Shown: one piece after another, positions 1 to 7,948 of the stretch | Position numbering within the stretch: the first letter of the stretch is position 1 | How the letters are laid out: each line of letters opens with the position of its first letter | Notes under the pieces: model-generated | Told to the model about the DNA's origin: nothing | The model's database searches: none | What the model saw: only the letters and a program-made list of their open reading frames with translations | Made by a program: the position numbers and the translations under genes | DNA from: Winogradskyella algicola | Lineage (GTDB): Bacteria > Bacteroidota > Bacteroidia > Flavobacteriales > Flavobacteriaceae | Length of the DNA stretch: 64,000 nucleotides | NCBI RefSeq assembly: GCF_005869935.1 | Contig: NZ_SZQF01000002.1 | Coordinates: 124,001-188,000, forward strand | Reading direction: 5' to 3'

Positions 1-1
1 A

Positions 2-265
2 ATTTATGATATTCCTGTTTCCAACACTCAACAAGGTATGGCTACCGTCAACCAATATTTAACAAACTTTGGTATGCAAATGCAATATCAAATCAATGGG
101 AATTCCATCTCTGGAGTAACCTATTCTGCCAATGGAAATTTCAATTGGATTGGTAAAGCCGTTAGACGACAGGGAGGCATCAGAATTGTGGCCGTAGGTG
201 CACCAGATTACCTATACAATCAAAATTCAGGAATAATTAATCAAGTGTATAACAGTATCCAATAA
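2..265 (+). CDS. C-terminal part of an unknown protein (cut by window start)
   Basis: The reading frame is open from base 2, before the first ATG at 38, so the visible 87 codons are most likely the C-terminal end of a gene that starts outside the window. The residues are rich in Asn, Gln, Gly and Tyr, with alternating hydrophobic positions such as GIRIVAVG, which suggests a beta-rich, probably exported domain. I recognise no family. It ends 11 bp before the next gene on the same strand, so the two are probably co-transcribed. The ATG at 38 could be a start only if the upstream frame closes just outside the window. Confidence 0.6.
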   Translation: MYDIPVSNTQQGMATVNQYLTNFGMQMQYQINGNSISGVTYSANGNFNWIGKAVRRQGGIRIVAVGAPDYLYNQNSGIINQVYNSIQ

Positions 266-276
266 ATCTAATCATC

Positions 277-900
277 ATGAAAATTTTAATAAAAATCATA
301 ATCGTTTGCATATTGTTTTTCAGTACAAACAGTAATGCTCAATCTCAGCAAAAAATAGAAATGCGAATAGACTCTATTGGTAATGCTAAACTAACGGTTT
401 CCATGACTATGAATGCCCAACAATGGCAGGTATGGAACAGTAACTACGGTAATAACCCTTCAGCATTAAAACGCGATATAGAACGCTCTATGCCAGCCTA
501 TTTCTTGGATGATTTTAAATTAGACAAAGACGATATGAACCGTTCTTTTAACCTTAGCCTTAATGCTTATGGAGTATGTGAAATTAACAAACGTGGAAAA
601 TGGATCGTAGATACTGACCAAAAAAATGCACAGCTTACTGAATTAACAGAAAACAAGTATATGTTAGTAAGTAGTCCTATTGAATATAGTGGCAACCTAC
701 AACAGACCTTCATAATTGAACTTCCAAATGATGCCAAAAACATCAAAGTAGATAAGGACGCTTATGGAAAATCTGTTTTTGAATTTGATATGGATGCACC
801 AACTTCTAGTTTTAACTTCGTGCAACTGTCTGGTATTTTATTATTGGTTATTGGAGGTACCTGGTTTGGCAAGAACACAATCTCAAAAAAGAAATTATGA
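277..900 (+). CDS. Secreted, C-terminally membrane-anchored protein of unknown function
   Basis: This 207-residue protein starts with a Sec signal peptide (MKILIKIII..., likely cut after SNA-Q near residue 22). It ends in a hydrophobic segment (about residues 184-200) followed by a Lys-rich tail KNTISKKKL, so the body should sit in the periplasm, anchored at its C-terminus. The middle part looks beta-rich and has no motif I recognise. It follows the partial gene at the window start by 11 bp, which suggests a shared transcript. Function unknown. Confidence 0.7.
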   Translation: MKILIKIIIVCILFFSTNSNAQSQQKIEMRIDSIGNAKLTVSMTMNAQQWQVWNSNYGNNPSALKRDIERSMPAYFLDDFKLDKDDMNRSFNLSLNAYGVCEINKRGKWIVDTDQKNAQLTELTENKYMLVSSPIEYSGNLQQTFIIELPNDAKNIKVDKDAYGKSVFEFDMDAPTSSFNFVQLSGILLLVIGGTWFGKNTISKKKL

Positions 901-959
901 TGACATTATTAGCACTTTTCGATTAAAAAGAAAGAAAATAAACCTCAAAATCAATCATT

Positions 960-1673
960 ATGAAAAAACACAATTACCTTTTTATTCTCTTAGCATTTCT
1001 ATTAATGACATGTTCTGATAATGGTGATGATATAAACAATACAGCTCCAGGTATTTTCTCAGCAAATACAATAGAAACTAGATTTGATGGTGCAACGATA
1101 GAATGGACCGAATCTCTAGATCCAGATGGAGACGATGTTACCTATGCTATAATTTTAGAAGGACAAGAAATAGCATCCGGAGGAACGACTTTATCCTATA
1201 GCTTTTCAGGTCTAGAACCTGAAACATTATACGAAGGCTATGTCGAAGCAAGAGACGGCAATGGCGGTACATCACAAGCATCATACTTTTTTACAACAGA
1301 ACCTGAGGTAATAATTTATGAGGTAGATATTGAATGCAGATGGTGGGAAGGTGCAGGCGGTTATGGCATAGTTAATTATTTTGAAATAAATGCTGTTGAA
1401 GATGCTATTAGCTATCATGTAGAAATTTTAGATTATGCTCCAGACCCTATACCATCTAATGTAGGAAGAACATATTCTTGGACACCAGAATCTAACTTGC
1501 CAACTGGAAATAATGTAGGTTCTGGCTCTAGCCATCTAACAGAATATTCGCCAGGTGTTTACCATGCAAATACTAGTACTGGAAGTGGTTCGCTAATTTA
1601 CTTAGATGATGCAATAGCCAACTGTGAAGCTGTTGTTGCTACAGCTAGAGTTACCATAATTGTTGGTGAATGA
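960..1673 (+). CDS. Lipoprotein with a fibronectin type III-like domain
   Basis: The 237-residue product begins MKKHNYLFILLAFLLMTC, a type II signal peptide whose lipobox ends at Cys18 and is followed by SDNGDD. The acidic residues after the Cys are usual for surface-exposed lipoproteins of Bacteroidota. Residues about 30-115 look like one fibronectin type III domain (TIEWTESLDPDGDDVTYAI, then LEPETLYEGYVEARDGNGG). The remaining 120 residues are Ser/Gly-rich and unassigned. A hairpin follows the stop. A role in surface adhesion or binding is possible but not shown by the sequence. Confidence 0.75.
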   Translation: MKKHNYLFILLAFLLMTCSDNGDDINNTAPGIFSANTIETRFDGATIEWTESLDPDGDDVTYAIILEGQEIASGGTTLSYSFSGLEPETLYEGYVEARDGNGGTSQASYFFTTEPEVIIYEVDIECRWWEGAGGYGIVNYFEINAVEDAISYHVEILDYAPDPIPSNVGRTYSWTPESNLPTGNNVGSGSSHLTEYSPGVYHANTSTGSGSLIYLDDAIANCEAVVATARVTIIVGE

Positions 1674-1701
1674 TAATGATTTTAAAACAGATTTAATAAC
1701 G

Positions 1702-1738
1702 AATTTAATCAGATAGAATTATTTTATCTGATTAAATT
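1702..1738 (+). terminator. Hairpin terminator after the FN3 lipoprotein
   Basis: A perfect 13-bp inverted repeat (AATTTAATCAGAT at 1702-1714, ATCTGATTAAATT at 1726-1738) with an 11-base loop is followed by the T-rich run TGTTGTTTG. It separates the lipoprotein from the sigma-factor operon. Confidence 0.6.
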
Positions 1739-1758
1739 GTTGTTTGACCTAACAGCTA

Positions 1759-1789
1759 TTTGTGTTAAAATGAAATAATCGTATCTTTC
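1759..1789 (+). promoter_or_regulatory. Predicted Bacteroidota promoter of the ECF sigma operon
   Basis: TTTG at 1759-1762 and TATCTTTC at 1782-1789 are separated by 19 bp, the spacing expected for the Bacteroidota -33/-7 elements (TTTG, TAnnTTTG). The last base of the -7 box is C rather than G. The ATG at 1808 would have a short leader. Confidence 0.5.
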
Positions 1790-1807
1790 TCATGATTAGC
1801 TATTAAC

Positions 1808-2386
1808 ATGAGGGAAACATTAAAAACCAACAATACACTACAAGTGGTTGATGCCATAAAGCGTAATGATACGATTACACTAAAACGCATTTACGCCAAT
1901 AACTACCCGAAAATAGAAATTCTGGTTTTAAAAAATAATGGCACTAAAGAATATGCAAAAGACATATATCAAGAAGCTTTTTTGGTGGTTTGGCAAAATG
2001 TAAAACAAGATAAATTCATTCCTCAAAACGAGTCGTCTATTAACGGCTATTTATACACCATAGCCAAGAATAAATGGATGGATGTATTGCGCTCTCAAGG
2101 CTATAAAAAAACAATTGTAGCATCTCAAATGTCGTATTTTGAAATAAAAGATGAAGAAAACAATGGCATGGATGATGACATTTTAAAAGATAAACGATTA
2201 GAAGATGTAATGCATGCCTTCAAAAATTTAGGTGATGCTTGCAAAAGTTTACTACGTAAGTTTTATTTCGAAAAGAAATCAATGAAAAACATTGGCAAGG
2301 AATTGCAATTGGATGCTGCCTCAACACGAAATAAAAAATACCGTTGTATGCAAAAATTGAGACAAATAGCCCTAAAGAATAATTAA
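1808..2386 (+). CDS. ECF-type RNA polymerase sigma factor
   Basis: A 192-residue sigma-70 family protein of extracytoplasmic-function type. Region 2 covers about residues 20-95 and includes the helix DIYQEAFLVVWQNV and the -10-binding stretch SINGYLYTIAKNKWMDVLRS. Region 4 lies at about 135-190, with ACKSLLRKFYFEKKSMKNIG and a helix-turn-helix ending in RCMQKLRQIA. Regions 1 and 3 are absent, as is normal for ECF factors. The next gene, five bases downstream, encodes a membrane protein that could be its anti-sigma factor, followed by a TPR-CHAT protease. The target promoters cannot be inferred from this window. Confidence 0.9.
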   Translation: MRETLKTNNTLQVVDAIKRNDTITLKRIYANNYPKIEILVLKNNGTKEYAKDIYQEAFLVVWQNVKQDKFIPQNESSINGYLYTIAKNKWMDVLRSQGYKKTIVASQMSYFEIKDEENNGMDDDILKDKRLEDVMHAFKNLGDACKSLLRKFYFEKKSMKNIGKELQLDAASTRNKKYRCMQKLRQIALKNN

Positions 2387-2391
2387 TAGCA

Positions 2392-3126
2392 ATGGATATA
2401 AAAGATATATCACAAGAAGAATTTGAACGTATTGAAGCCTATCTGAACAATTCGCTTTCTAAAGAAGACTTACTAATTTTTGAAAACCGATTACAGAACG
2501 AAGAAGGATTCGCTGCAAAAGTTGAAGATATCAAAACTGTTTTAACAGGTATAGAAACACAAGCATTAAAGGAACAGTTGAATGAATTTCATGAAGATAT
2601 TACAACTCAGGAAAAAGAAACTATTCAATTTAATCCAAAAGTAAAATCTTTACAATGGAGGAAAATTGCAGTTGCTGCTGCTTTAATCATTGCTACAGGA
2701 AGTTTTTGGTTTTTAAATAGAAATTCCAACGATCAATTATATACTGATTTTTATTCACCAGATCCTGGCTTACCAACAACGATGAGCAGTACAGATAATT
2801 ACGAGTTTTATGAAGCGATGGTATCTTATAAGCAAGGCCATTATAAAGAGGCCTTAAATACATGGACCAAGCAGTTAAAAACAAAAGTTGAGAACGATAC
2901 TTTAAACTATTTTATAGGTTCTGCCTTATTAGCTGATAAAAAAGAAAGTGATGCGATTTCTTATTTAAAAGAAGTAGCAAATAATGATGATTCTGTCTTT
3001 AAAAATGATGCTTTCTATTATTTAGGTTTGGCATATTTAAAAAACAACAACAAAGAAAAAGCTATAGAATACCTGAGCAAATCTGACTTTACCAAAGCAA
3101 AAGACCTACTCAAAAAACTGAACTAA
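2392..3126 (+). CDS. Single-pass membrane protein with TPR-like periplasmic domain, possible anti-sigma factor
   Basis: This 244-residue protein has a cytoplasmic N-terminal part (1-85) with an acidic helical segment resembling those preceding the membrane span in Bacteroidota anti-sigma proteins (RIEAYLNNSLSKEDLLIFE). One transmembrane helix follows at about 88-108 (KIAVAAALIIATGSFWFL). The periplasmic C-terminal half is made of TPR-like repeats (YKQGHYKEALNTW, then DAFYYLGLAYLKNNNKEKAI). No zinc-binding HxxxCxxC motif is present, so it is not a classical ZAS anti-sigma factor. Its place between an ECF sigma factor and a CHAT protease, with gaps of 5 and 4 bp, makes regulation of that sigma factor plausible. 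That role is inferred from context. Confidence 0.7.
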   Translation: MDIKDISQEEFERIEAYLNNSLSKEDLLIFENRLQNEEGFAAKVEDIKTVLTGIETQALKEQLNEFHEDITTQEKETIQFNPKVKSLQWRKIAVAAALIIATGSFWFLNRNSNDQLYTDFYSPDPGLPTTMSSTDNYEFYEAMVSYKQGHYKEALNTWTKQLKTKVENDTLNYFIGSALLADKKESDAISYLKEVANNDDSVFKNDAFYYLGLAYLKNNNKEKAIEYLSKSDFTKAKDLLKKLN

Positions 3127-3130
3127 CAAA

Positions 3131-6100
3131 ATGTACAAATGTAATTATATAACACTTTTACTTTTGGTATTAGTGAGTATTTTTAGTTGTTTACATTCTC
3201 AAAATTCTCATGAAAACAATCTAAAAACATTAGATGAGTTTTTAAAAAACAAAGAGTATAAAGCCGCCGAAATATTCACAAAAAAGCAGATGGATTCACT
3301 CATAGGAGTTAAAAAGTTTTATGAGCTAACAGATTATGTTTATTATTTGGGTCAAATTGAATCTAAACTCAACAACACAAAATCAGCAATAAAAATTATT
3401 GAAGACTTTGAAGCTAAAATTAAAGTATTAACTACCAACAAAAAAGTACTCAGACAATTAGCATTAGAAACAGGATCTTTTTATGAATCTATTGGTGATT
3501 CTGAAACTGCAAAAGATTATAATCTAAAAGCTTTGAGGATTACCAAGAAAATGCCCGAAGCGACGGGTAAAGATTTAGCTATGATTGAAAGTAACCTAGG
3601 TGTGTTTTACTCACGCTTGGGAGATCTAACAACTGCTACTAAATATCACAAAAAAGCTTTGAGTTCATTAAAAAGTGACGCTACCTCAACAGAAGACAGC
3701 TATTATATAACCTATAATTCTTTGGGAGCCATGATGTGGTATGCTTCTAAATTTGATAGTGCTATCTATTATTACAAAAATGCAGATAAGACATTACAAT
3801 CTCTCGAGCAAACACCATGGAATAAATATTACAGATCCGCATCATTAAACAATAACATTGCTGGTATTTATAACATAAAAGGAGATATAGATGCTTCTAT
3901 TAGCGCTATGCGTACTACAGTAAATAATCTTAATGCTTTTCTAAAAGAAGATATTAGCGATGCAAGACGAACTCATGCCCAAGAATTCTTGTTTCAGGCT
4001 ATAGAAAATTATGCAGGCCTGTACAAAGATATTGGTGACTATAAAAAAGCTAAACAGTTACTCAACTACGCTTTTAAGTTGAAGATTAAAAGCCTTCCAC
4101 CAGAAAGCCCGGAAATAGCCAAAGGAAAAGTCCTTCTTGGAAAGGTAGAAGTGGCTCTCAAGAATTACGAAGAAGCTGAAAGATTACTAAATGAAGGTAT
4201 AGAACACCTCGAAAACAATAATGGTGATTATAATTTTTGGTTGGCAGACGCTTATTATGGCAAAGCGTTAATTCACTCAGAACTAAAGCATTATGACATA
4301 GCTCAAAACTATTTTATAAAAAGTGAAAACCACTATAAGTCTTCTCTGGGAAACTATTATGATGAGCAATATTTAAACTTCACAATTAATGCCTCTAATT
4401 TCTACACAGAAATAAACAACAAAGAAAAAGCACTGTCTATGGCAAATGAAGCCTTGGACTATATTAAAACCAATCAAGGTGAAAAAACACTTTTAGAATA
4501 TTACCAGGTATTGAATTTAGCAGATATTTATTACCAATGCCAAGATTACACCAACGCTCTACTGTATAGCGATAAAGCTTTAGAACTAATCAGCTCTAAA
4601 GATTTTATCAAAAATAGCAAACTCAACACGTTAAATGCAGAAAGCAACAAAGTGAGTGCTATTTTAATCAAAGTAAAGACTAGCCTAAAATTAAACTCTA
4701 CAAAAGATGAAACTTTTTTAAAGGCACAGCTTTCAGAAATTGAAAATGCAATAAAACTCTTAGAAAACCGGAAGTCTATGTTCTCTGGAGATAATGCAGT
4801 AGCCATCTTAATACAAGATAATGCAGATGTTTTCAAAATTGCTAAAAAATTAAATTTAGAACTTTATCAACTCACAAAAAATGAGAAATACCTCGAAAAT
4901 TTGTTAGGTCACCACGAATCCATGATTTATCATAAAATTAGAAATAGACTCAACTCAAAATCAACACAATTAACTGCCAGTTTACCCAAAGAAATTTTAG
5001 AGGAAGAAAAGAATCTTAAAAAAAATCTTAATAGCTTTTTAGACGAAAATTCATCTATGAATACTTATATAGATAATGAAAAGAAATGGTTGAACTTTTT
5101 AGGCGAACTAGAAGAAGACTTTCCTAAATATTACAAGTTAAAATATGCTTCAATTTCACAATCATTAAATAATATAAAACAGAACATTCCGGAATCGTCA
5201 ACTGTTGTAAGGTATATGTTTATTGAAGATAGGCTCTTTGCGTTTGTAGTGAGTTCTTCCTCGGTTAATATGGTTGAGTTAAAGTCAGAATATCTTAAAA
5301 CGTTAATATCGCAACTCAATGATACTACAGAAAGGCTTCAACCTACGTTTCAACTTCAATCAGCGTTATATAGCATCCTCTGGAAACCTATTGAAAATGA
5401 ACTAAAAACAGAAGCTGTTATAATAATACCAGACAAGGAACTTTTTAACCTAAGCTTTGAGTTGTTGACCTCAAAAAATTGTGAGAATTATAAAGATTTT
5501 AGTACTCATAGTTTATTGGCTAAGCATACTATTTCATATAATTATAGCTTATTTCTTGTAGATAAAAATAGCCAACCCATTGGCTATGATTCTAATTTTA
5601 TTGGTTTTGCACCAGAGTTTAACGAAGCTATGAAAACCAACTACAAAATTACCATAAAGGATTCGGTAGAGTTGGATTACGGATATTTGAAGCTAATACC
5701 ACAGCCTTTCGCAAAAGATTTAGCTAAAAGTTATTCGAGGTTATTTGACGGTAATTCGTTTTTAAATGAAAAAGCCTCAAAACGTATTTTTACGGAAAAT
5801 GCTAGAGAACACAAAATCATACATATTGGCACACATGCAGAATCGGATAACATTTCTCCTGAATTTTCGAGATTAATCTTTGCAAAAAACACGGATGATG
5901 AGAATAACTCATTATACACTTATGAAATTTACAACCAGAATCTAGCTTCTAATCTTGCCATTTTAACAGCCTGTGAAACAGGTAAACCAAGTTATCAACC
6001 TGGCGAAGGCATGATATCGTTAGCACATGCTTTTAACTATGCTGGCAGTGAAAGTATTTTGACCAGTCTTTGGAAAATCGATGAACAGTCGAGCACTCAG

Positions 6101-6358
6101 ATTCTAGAATATTTTTATAAAAATATTTCAAAAGGTATGAAGAAAGATGAGGCACTTAAAGCTGCAAAACTTAAATATATTTCTATTGCAGAAGGCAGAA
6201 CTGTTGCACCTCAATATTGGGCTGGTTTGGTTTTAATAGGTGATACTACAGCAATTAATCTAGAAGTTAGCAATAACTGGTGGGTTTGGATAATTTCGAT
6301 TATTGCTATTGTGCTTATTCTTTATTTTATGCTGAGAAATAGAAGCGCTAAGACCTAG
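3131..6358 (+). CDS. TPR-repeat CHAT-domain protein (caspase-like protease), membrane-anchored
   Basis: The 1075-residue product has an N-terminal hydrophobic signal segment (residues 5-20), many TPR repeats (about 30-520; for example LGVFYSRLGDLTTATKYHKKAL), a helical linker, then a CHAT domain at about 690-1035. The caspase-like dyad is visible as His902 in HIGTHAESDN and Cys948 in ILTACETGKPS, followed by the conserved GEGMISLAHAF and SLWKIDEQSS blocks, so the protease looks intact. A transmembrane helix (about 1047-1068, WWVWIISIIAIVLILYFML) and a basic tail close the protein. With a cleaved signal, the CHAT domain would be periplasmic. It is third in an ECF sigma / TPR membrane protein / CHAT operon and overlaps the convergent methylase gene by 11 bp. 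The substrate is unknown. Confidence 0.85.
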   Translation: MYKCNYITLLLLVLVSIFSCLHSQNSHENNLKTLDEFLKNKEYKAAEIFTKKQMDSLIGVKKFYELTDYVYYLGQIESKLNNTKSAIKIIEDFEAKIKVLTTNKKVLRQLALETGSFYESIGDSETAKDYNLKALRITKKMPEATGKDLAMIESNLGVFYSRLGDLTTATKYHKKALSSLKSDATSTEDSYYITYNSLGAMMWYASKFDSAIYYYKNADKTLQSLEQTPWNKYYRSASLNNNIAGIYNIKGDIDASISAMRTTVNNLNAFLKEDISDARRTHAQEFLFQAIENYAGLYKDIGDYKKAKQLLNYAFKLKIKSLPPESPEIAKGKVLLGKVEVALKNYEEAERLLNEGIEHLENNNGDYNFWLADAYYGKALIHSELKHYDIAQNYFIKSENHYKSSLGNYYDEQYLNFTINASNFYTEINNKEKALSMANEALDYIKTNQGEKTLLEYYQVLNLADIYYQCQDYTNALLYSDKALELISSKDFIKNSKLNTLNAESNKVSAILIKVKTSLKLNSTKDETFLKAQLSEIENAIKLLENRKSMFSGDNAVAILIQDNADVFKIAKKLNLELYQLTKNEKYLENLLGHHESMIYHKIRNRLNSKSTQLTASLPKEILEEEKNLKKNLNSFLDENSSMNTYIDNEKKWLNFLGELEEDFPKYYKLKYASISQSLNNIKQNIPESSTVVRYMFIEDRLFAFVVSSSSVNMVELKSEYLKTLISQLNDTTERLQPTFQLQSALYSILWKPIENELKTEAVIIIPDKELFNLSFELLTSKNCENYKDFSTHSLLAKHTISYNYSLFLVDKNSQPIGYDSNFIGFAPEFNEAMKTNYKITIKDSVELDYGYLKLIPQPFAKDLAKSYSRLFDGNSFLNEKASKRIFTENAREHKIIHIGTHAESDNISPEFSRLIFAKNTDDENNSLYTYEIYNQNLASNLAILTACETGKPSYQPGEGMISLAHAFNYAGSESILTSLWKIDEQSSTQILEYFYKNISKGMKKDEALKAAKLKYISIAEGRTVAPQYWAGLVLIGDTTAINLEVSNNWWVWIISIIAIVLILYFMLRNRSAKT

Positions 6359-6806
6359 GCTTTTCAATACCTCTATCGTACATTACGATACTACCAGCAA
6401 CAGATACATTAAGGCTTAGTTGCGATTTAAATTTCACCAAAAAATGACTCTTATCTATGGCTTGTTTGGAGAGTCCATGGTCTTCTGCGCCTAAAAGATA
6501 GACACATCTTCTTGGGTGATGAAATGTCTCTAAATCTACTGCTTCATCTGTTAATTCTATACCTACTAACCTGGCACCTTTAGGCAAATTATTAAAAAAC
6601 TCATCAAACGTATTGTAATGAAAATAAGGCATTGATTTTACAGCATTATGTGTATCACACGCTTGTTTAGCATATCTATTACCAATGGTAAAAATAAAAC
6701 TGGCGCCTAAGTTTTGTGCTGATCGCCATAGTACTCCAAGATTCTCCGGTGTTTTACCATTTTGTATGCCAATACCAAAAAATTCGTTCACAAAATTATC
6801 TGTCAT
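6348..6806 (-). CDS. SpoU/TrmH-family RNA 2'-O-methyltransferase
   Basis: The product (152 residues from the ATG at 6806) belongs to the SPOUT/TrmH fold. Motif 1 is NLGVLWRSAQNLGA with the ribose-binding Asn and Arg. Motif 2 is VYLLGAEDHGLS. Motif 3 is LSLNVSVAGSIVMYDR, forming the SAM-binding knot. It would methylate a ribose 2'-OH in tRNA or rRNA; the specific target cannot be read from sequence. The small size, with no N-terminal RNA-binding domain, resembles TrmL- or TrmH-like catalytic domains. A longer frame starting at a TTG (6833) is possible, but the ATG gives the usual N-terminus. Its 3' end overlaps the CHAT gene by 11 bp on the opposite strand. Confidence 0.85.
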   Translation of the reverse strand: MTDNFVNEFFGIGIQNGKTPENLGVLWRSAQNLGASFIFTIGNRYAKQACDTHNAVKSMPYFHYNTFDEFFNNLPKGARLVGIELTDEAVDLETFHHPRRCVYLLGAEDHGLSKQAIDKSHFLVKFKSQLSLNVSVAGSIVMYDRGIEKPRS

Positions 6807-6863
6807 AGTTGCAAAAATAAGACATACTGACAAAATGTAAGTTCATACTGAAATGGCATTTTT

Positions 6864-6894
6864 TTTGATTTTTAGAAACTGAAGTCTAATTTAA
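6864..6894 (+). promoter_or_regulatory. Predicted promoter of the small lipoprotein gene
   Basis: TTTG at 6864-6867 and TAATTTAA at 6887-6894 are 19 bp apart, matching Bacteroidota -33/-7 spacing with one mismatch in the -7 box. They lie just upstream of the ATG at 6906. Confidence 0.4.
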
Positions 6895-6905
6895 AATTGT
6901 AAAAA

Positions 6906-7445
6906 ATGAAAAAAGTAATGCTCTTTTTATTTGTAGCAATTTTAGCTACAAGTTGTAACGCACAAGACACTGAGAATTCTTCTAAAAATTCTTCAGATAT
7001 AGAAATTCAAAAAGACAGCCTTCAAAGACCAAAAGGTAATTGGAAAGTCAATAAAGAAGTAGACGAAAATGGCAATATAATTCGTTACGATTCTATTTAT
7101 AGTTGGTCCTCTTCTGGGAATATAAAAGATGTAGAAAGTGATAGCATTTTTAACCAAATGCACACCATGATGCAAAAGCGTTTTTCTATGCTACAGTCTC
7201 CTAACCTAAATGATTTCGCAGAACGCGATTCGATAATGAAACAGTTTTTTTCTGATGACTTTTTTAAAGATGATTTCTTTTCTAATCGTGTACCACCTGG
7301 TTTCCAAAATATGGACGAAATAATGAAACAAATGGAAGCTATGCGACAAAACTTTTTTAACAACCAGAACAGATATATTATCCCACCAGAAAACACAGAA
7401 CCAAAAGAGAAGAAAACTAAGACAATCGAAAAAAAGCAGGTGTAA
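6906..7445 (+). CDS. Small lipoprotein of unknown function
   Basis: A 179-residue lipoprotein: MKKVMLFLFVAILATSC carries a lipobox ending at Cys17. The mature part is charged and unusually rich in Asp, Met and Phe (residues about 75-150: MHTMMQKRFSML, MKQFFSDDFFKDDFFS, MDEIMKQMEAMRQNFF), with no cysteines or repeats I recognise. It ends in a Lys-rich tail. The Met/Phe/Asp pattern suggests a flexible amphipathic region that might bind peptides or metal, but that is speculation. A 60-codon gene follows 36 bp downstream, probably in the same transcript. Confidence 0.7.
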   Translation: MKKVMLFLFVAILATSCNAQDTENSSKNSSDIEIQKDSLQRPKGNWKVNKEVDENGNIIRYDSIYSWSSSGNIKDVESDSIFNQMHTMMQKRFSMLQSPNLNDFAERDSIMKQFFSDDFFKDDFFSNRVPPGFQNMDEIMKQMEAMRQNFFNNQNRYIIPPENTEPKEKKTKTIEKKQV

Positions 7446-7481
7446 TAATTTTTATGGTTTAATTTTTAAAACAATTAGATT

Positions 7482-7664
7482 ATGAAGAAACAACCTATTG
7501 AAGTTAGATTAGTTAATCAAAAGGGAAATATTTACCATATCAAATTCCCTAATCTCGAAATCCCAGTTAAGGTAAACGAACATCTTTACCACAAAATGCT
7601 TCACAGTCCAGAATATCAATTTGGATCTTCTAATGCTGTTGTAAAACAAACCTATTCGGCTTAG
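7482..7664 (+). CDS. Small protein of unknown function (60 aa)
   Basis: Sixty codons beginning MKKQPIEVRLVNQKGNIYHI, with an ordinary amino-acid composition, an ATG start and same-strand placement 36 bp after the lipoprotein gene. The predicted product is a small soluble, probably beta-strand-rich protein (EVRLVN, IYHIKF, EIPVKV). No family is recognised. The antisense frame over the same bases has lower coding quality, so this strand is preferred. Confidence 0.5.
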   Translation: MKKQPIEVRLVNQKGNIYHIKFPNLEIPVKVNEHLYHKMLHSPEYQFGSSNAVVKQTYSA

Positions 7665-7689
7665 CATTGTTATAATTAAAGCAATAATC

Positions 7690-7826
7690 AATGAGGCTGT
7701 CTGAAAAGTGTGTTAATCTGTTATTCTGAATTCATTTCAGAATCTCAATGAACTGATTTTCAAATTATTTTAGAATCTGAAACGAGTTCAGATTGACAAA
7801 GCATTAACTTTTCAGACAGTCTCATT
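7690..7826. repeat. 137-bp palindromic element with 20-bp terminal inverted repeats (MITE-like)
   Basis: The ends AATGAGGCTGTCTGAAAAGT (7690-7709) and its complement ACTTTTCAGACAGTCTCATT (7807-7826) match at 19 of 20 positions. Inside are two shorter hairpins: ATTCTGA/TCAGAAT around 7722-7742 and AATCTGAA/TTCAGATT around 7774-7794. It has no coding capacity and lies between a 60-aa gene and the USP promoter. Its layout fits a miniature inverted-repeat element or a dispersed intergenic palindrome; it could also act as a bidirectional terminator. Confidence 0.75.
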
Positions 7827-7875
7827 TTTATTACACAAAAAGTCAAACTTAAACTATTGTTTACTAATTTTTTAG

Positions 7876-7919
7876 CTGACAAATATCATGGGAAGTTTTA
7901 AATCTTAGTCATAACTTTA
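7876..7919 (+). promoter_or_regulatory. FNR/CRP-like box plus -7 promoter module, USP gene (module 1)
   Basis: Palindrome CTGACAAATATCAT (7876-7889), 22-bp gap, then the -7 box TAACTTTA (7912-7919). The predicted transcript start is about 7924, 25 bp before the ATG. It is one of 12 modules in this window with identical spacing. Confidence 0.75.
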
Positions 7920-7948
7920 AATACTAAGAACAATAAAACCCTTTGATT

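Noticed and set aside
764-1018. 84-codon frame overlapping the secreted protein and lipoprotein genes
   Set aside because: It is out of phase with two genes that have signal peptides; no independent evidence.
3131-6358. CHAT protein as part of a CRISPR-type (Craspase) or gasdermin defence system
   Set aside because: No Cas7-11-like, gasdermin-like or other defence gene is adjacent; the neighbours are an ECF sigma factor and a TPR membrane protein.
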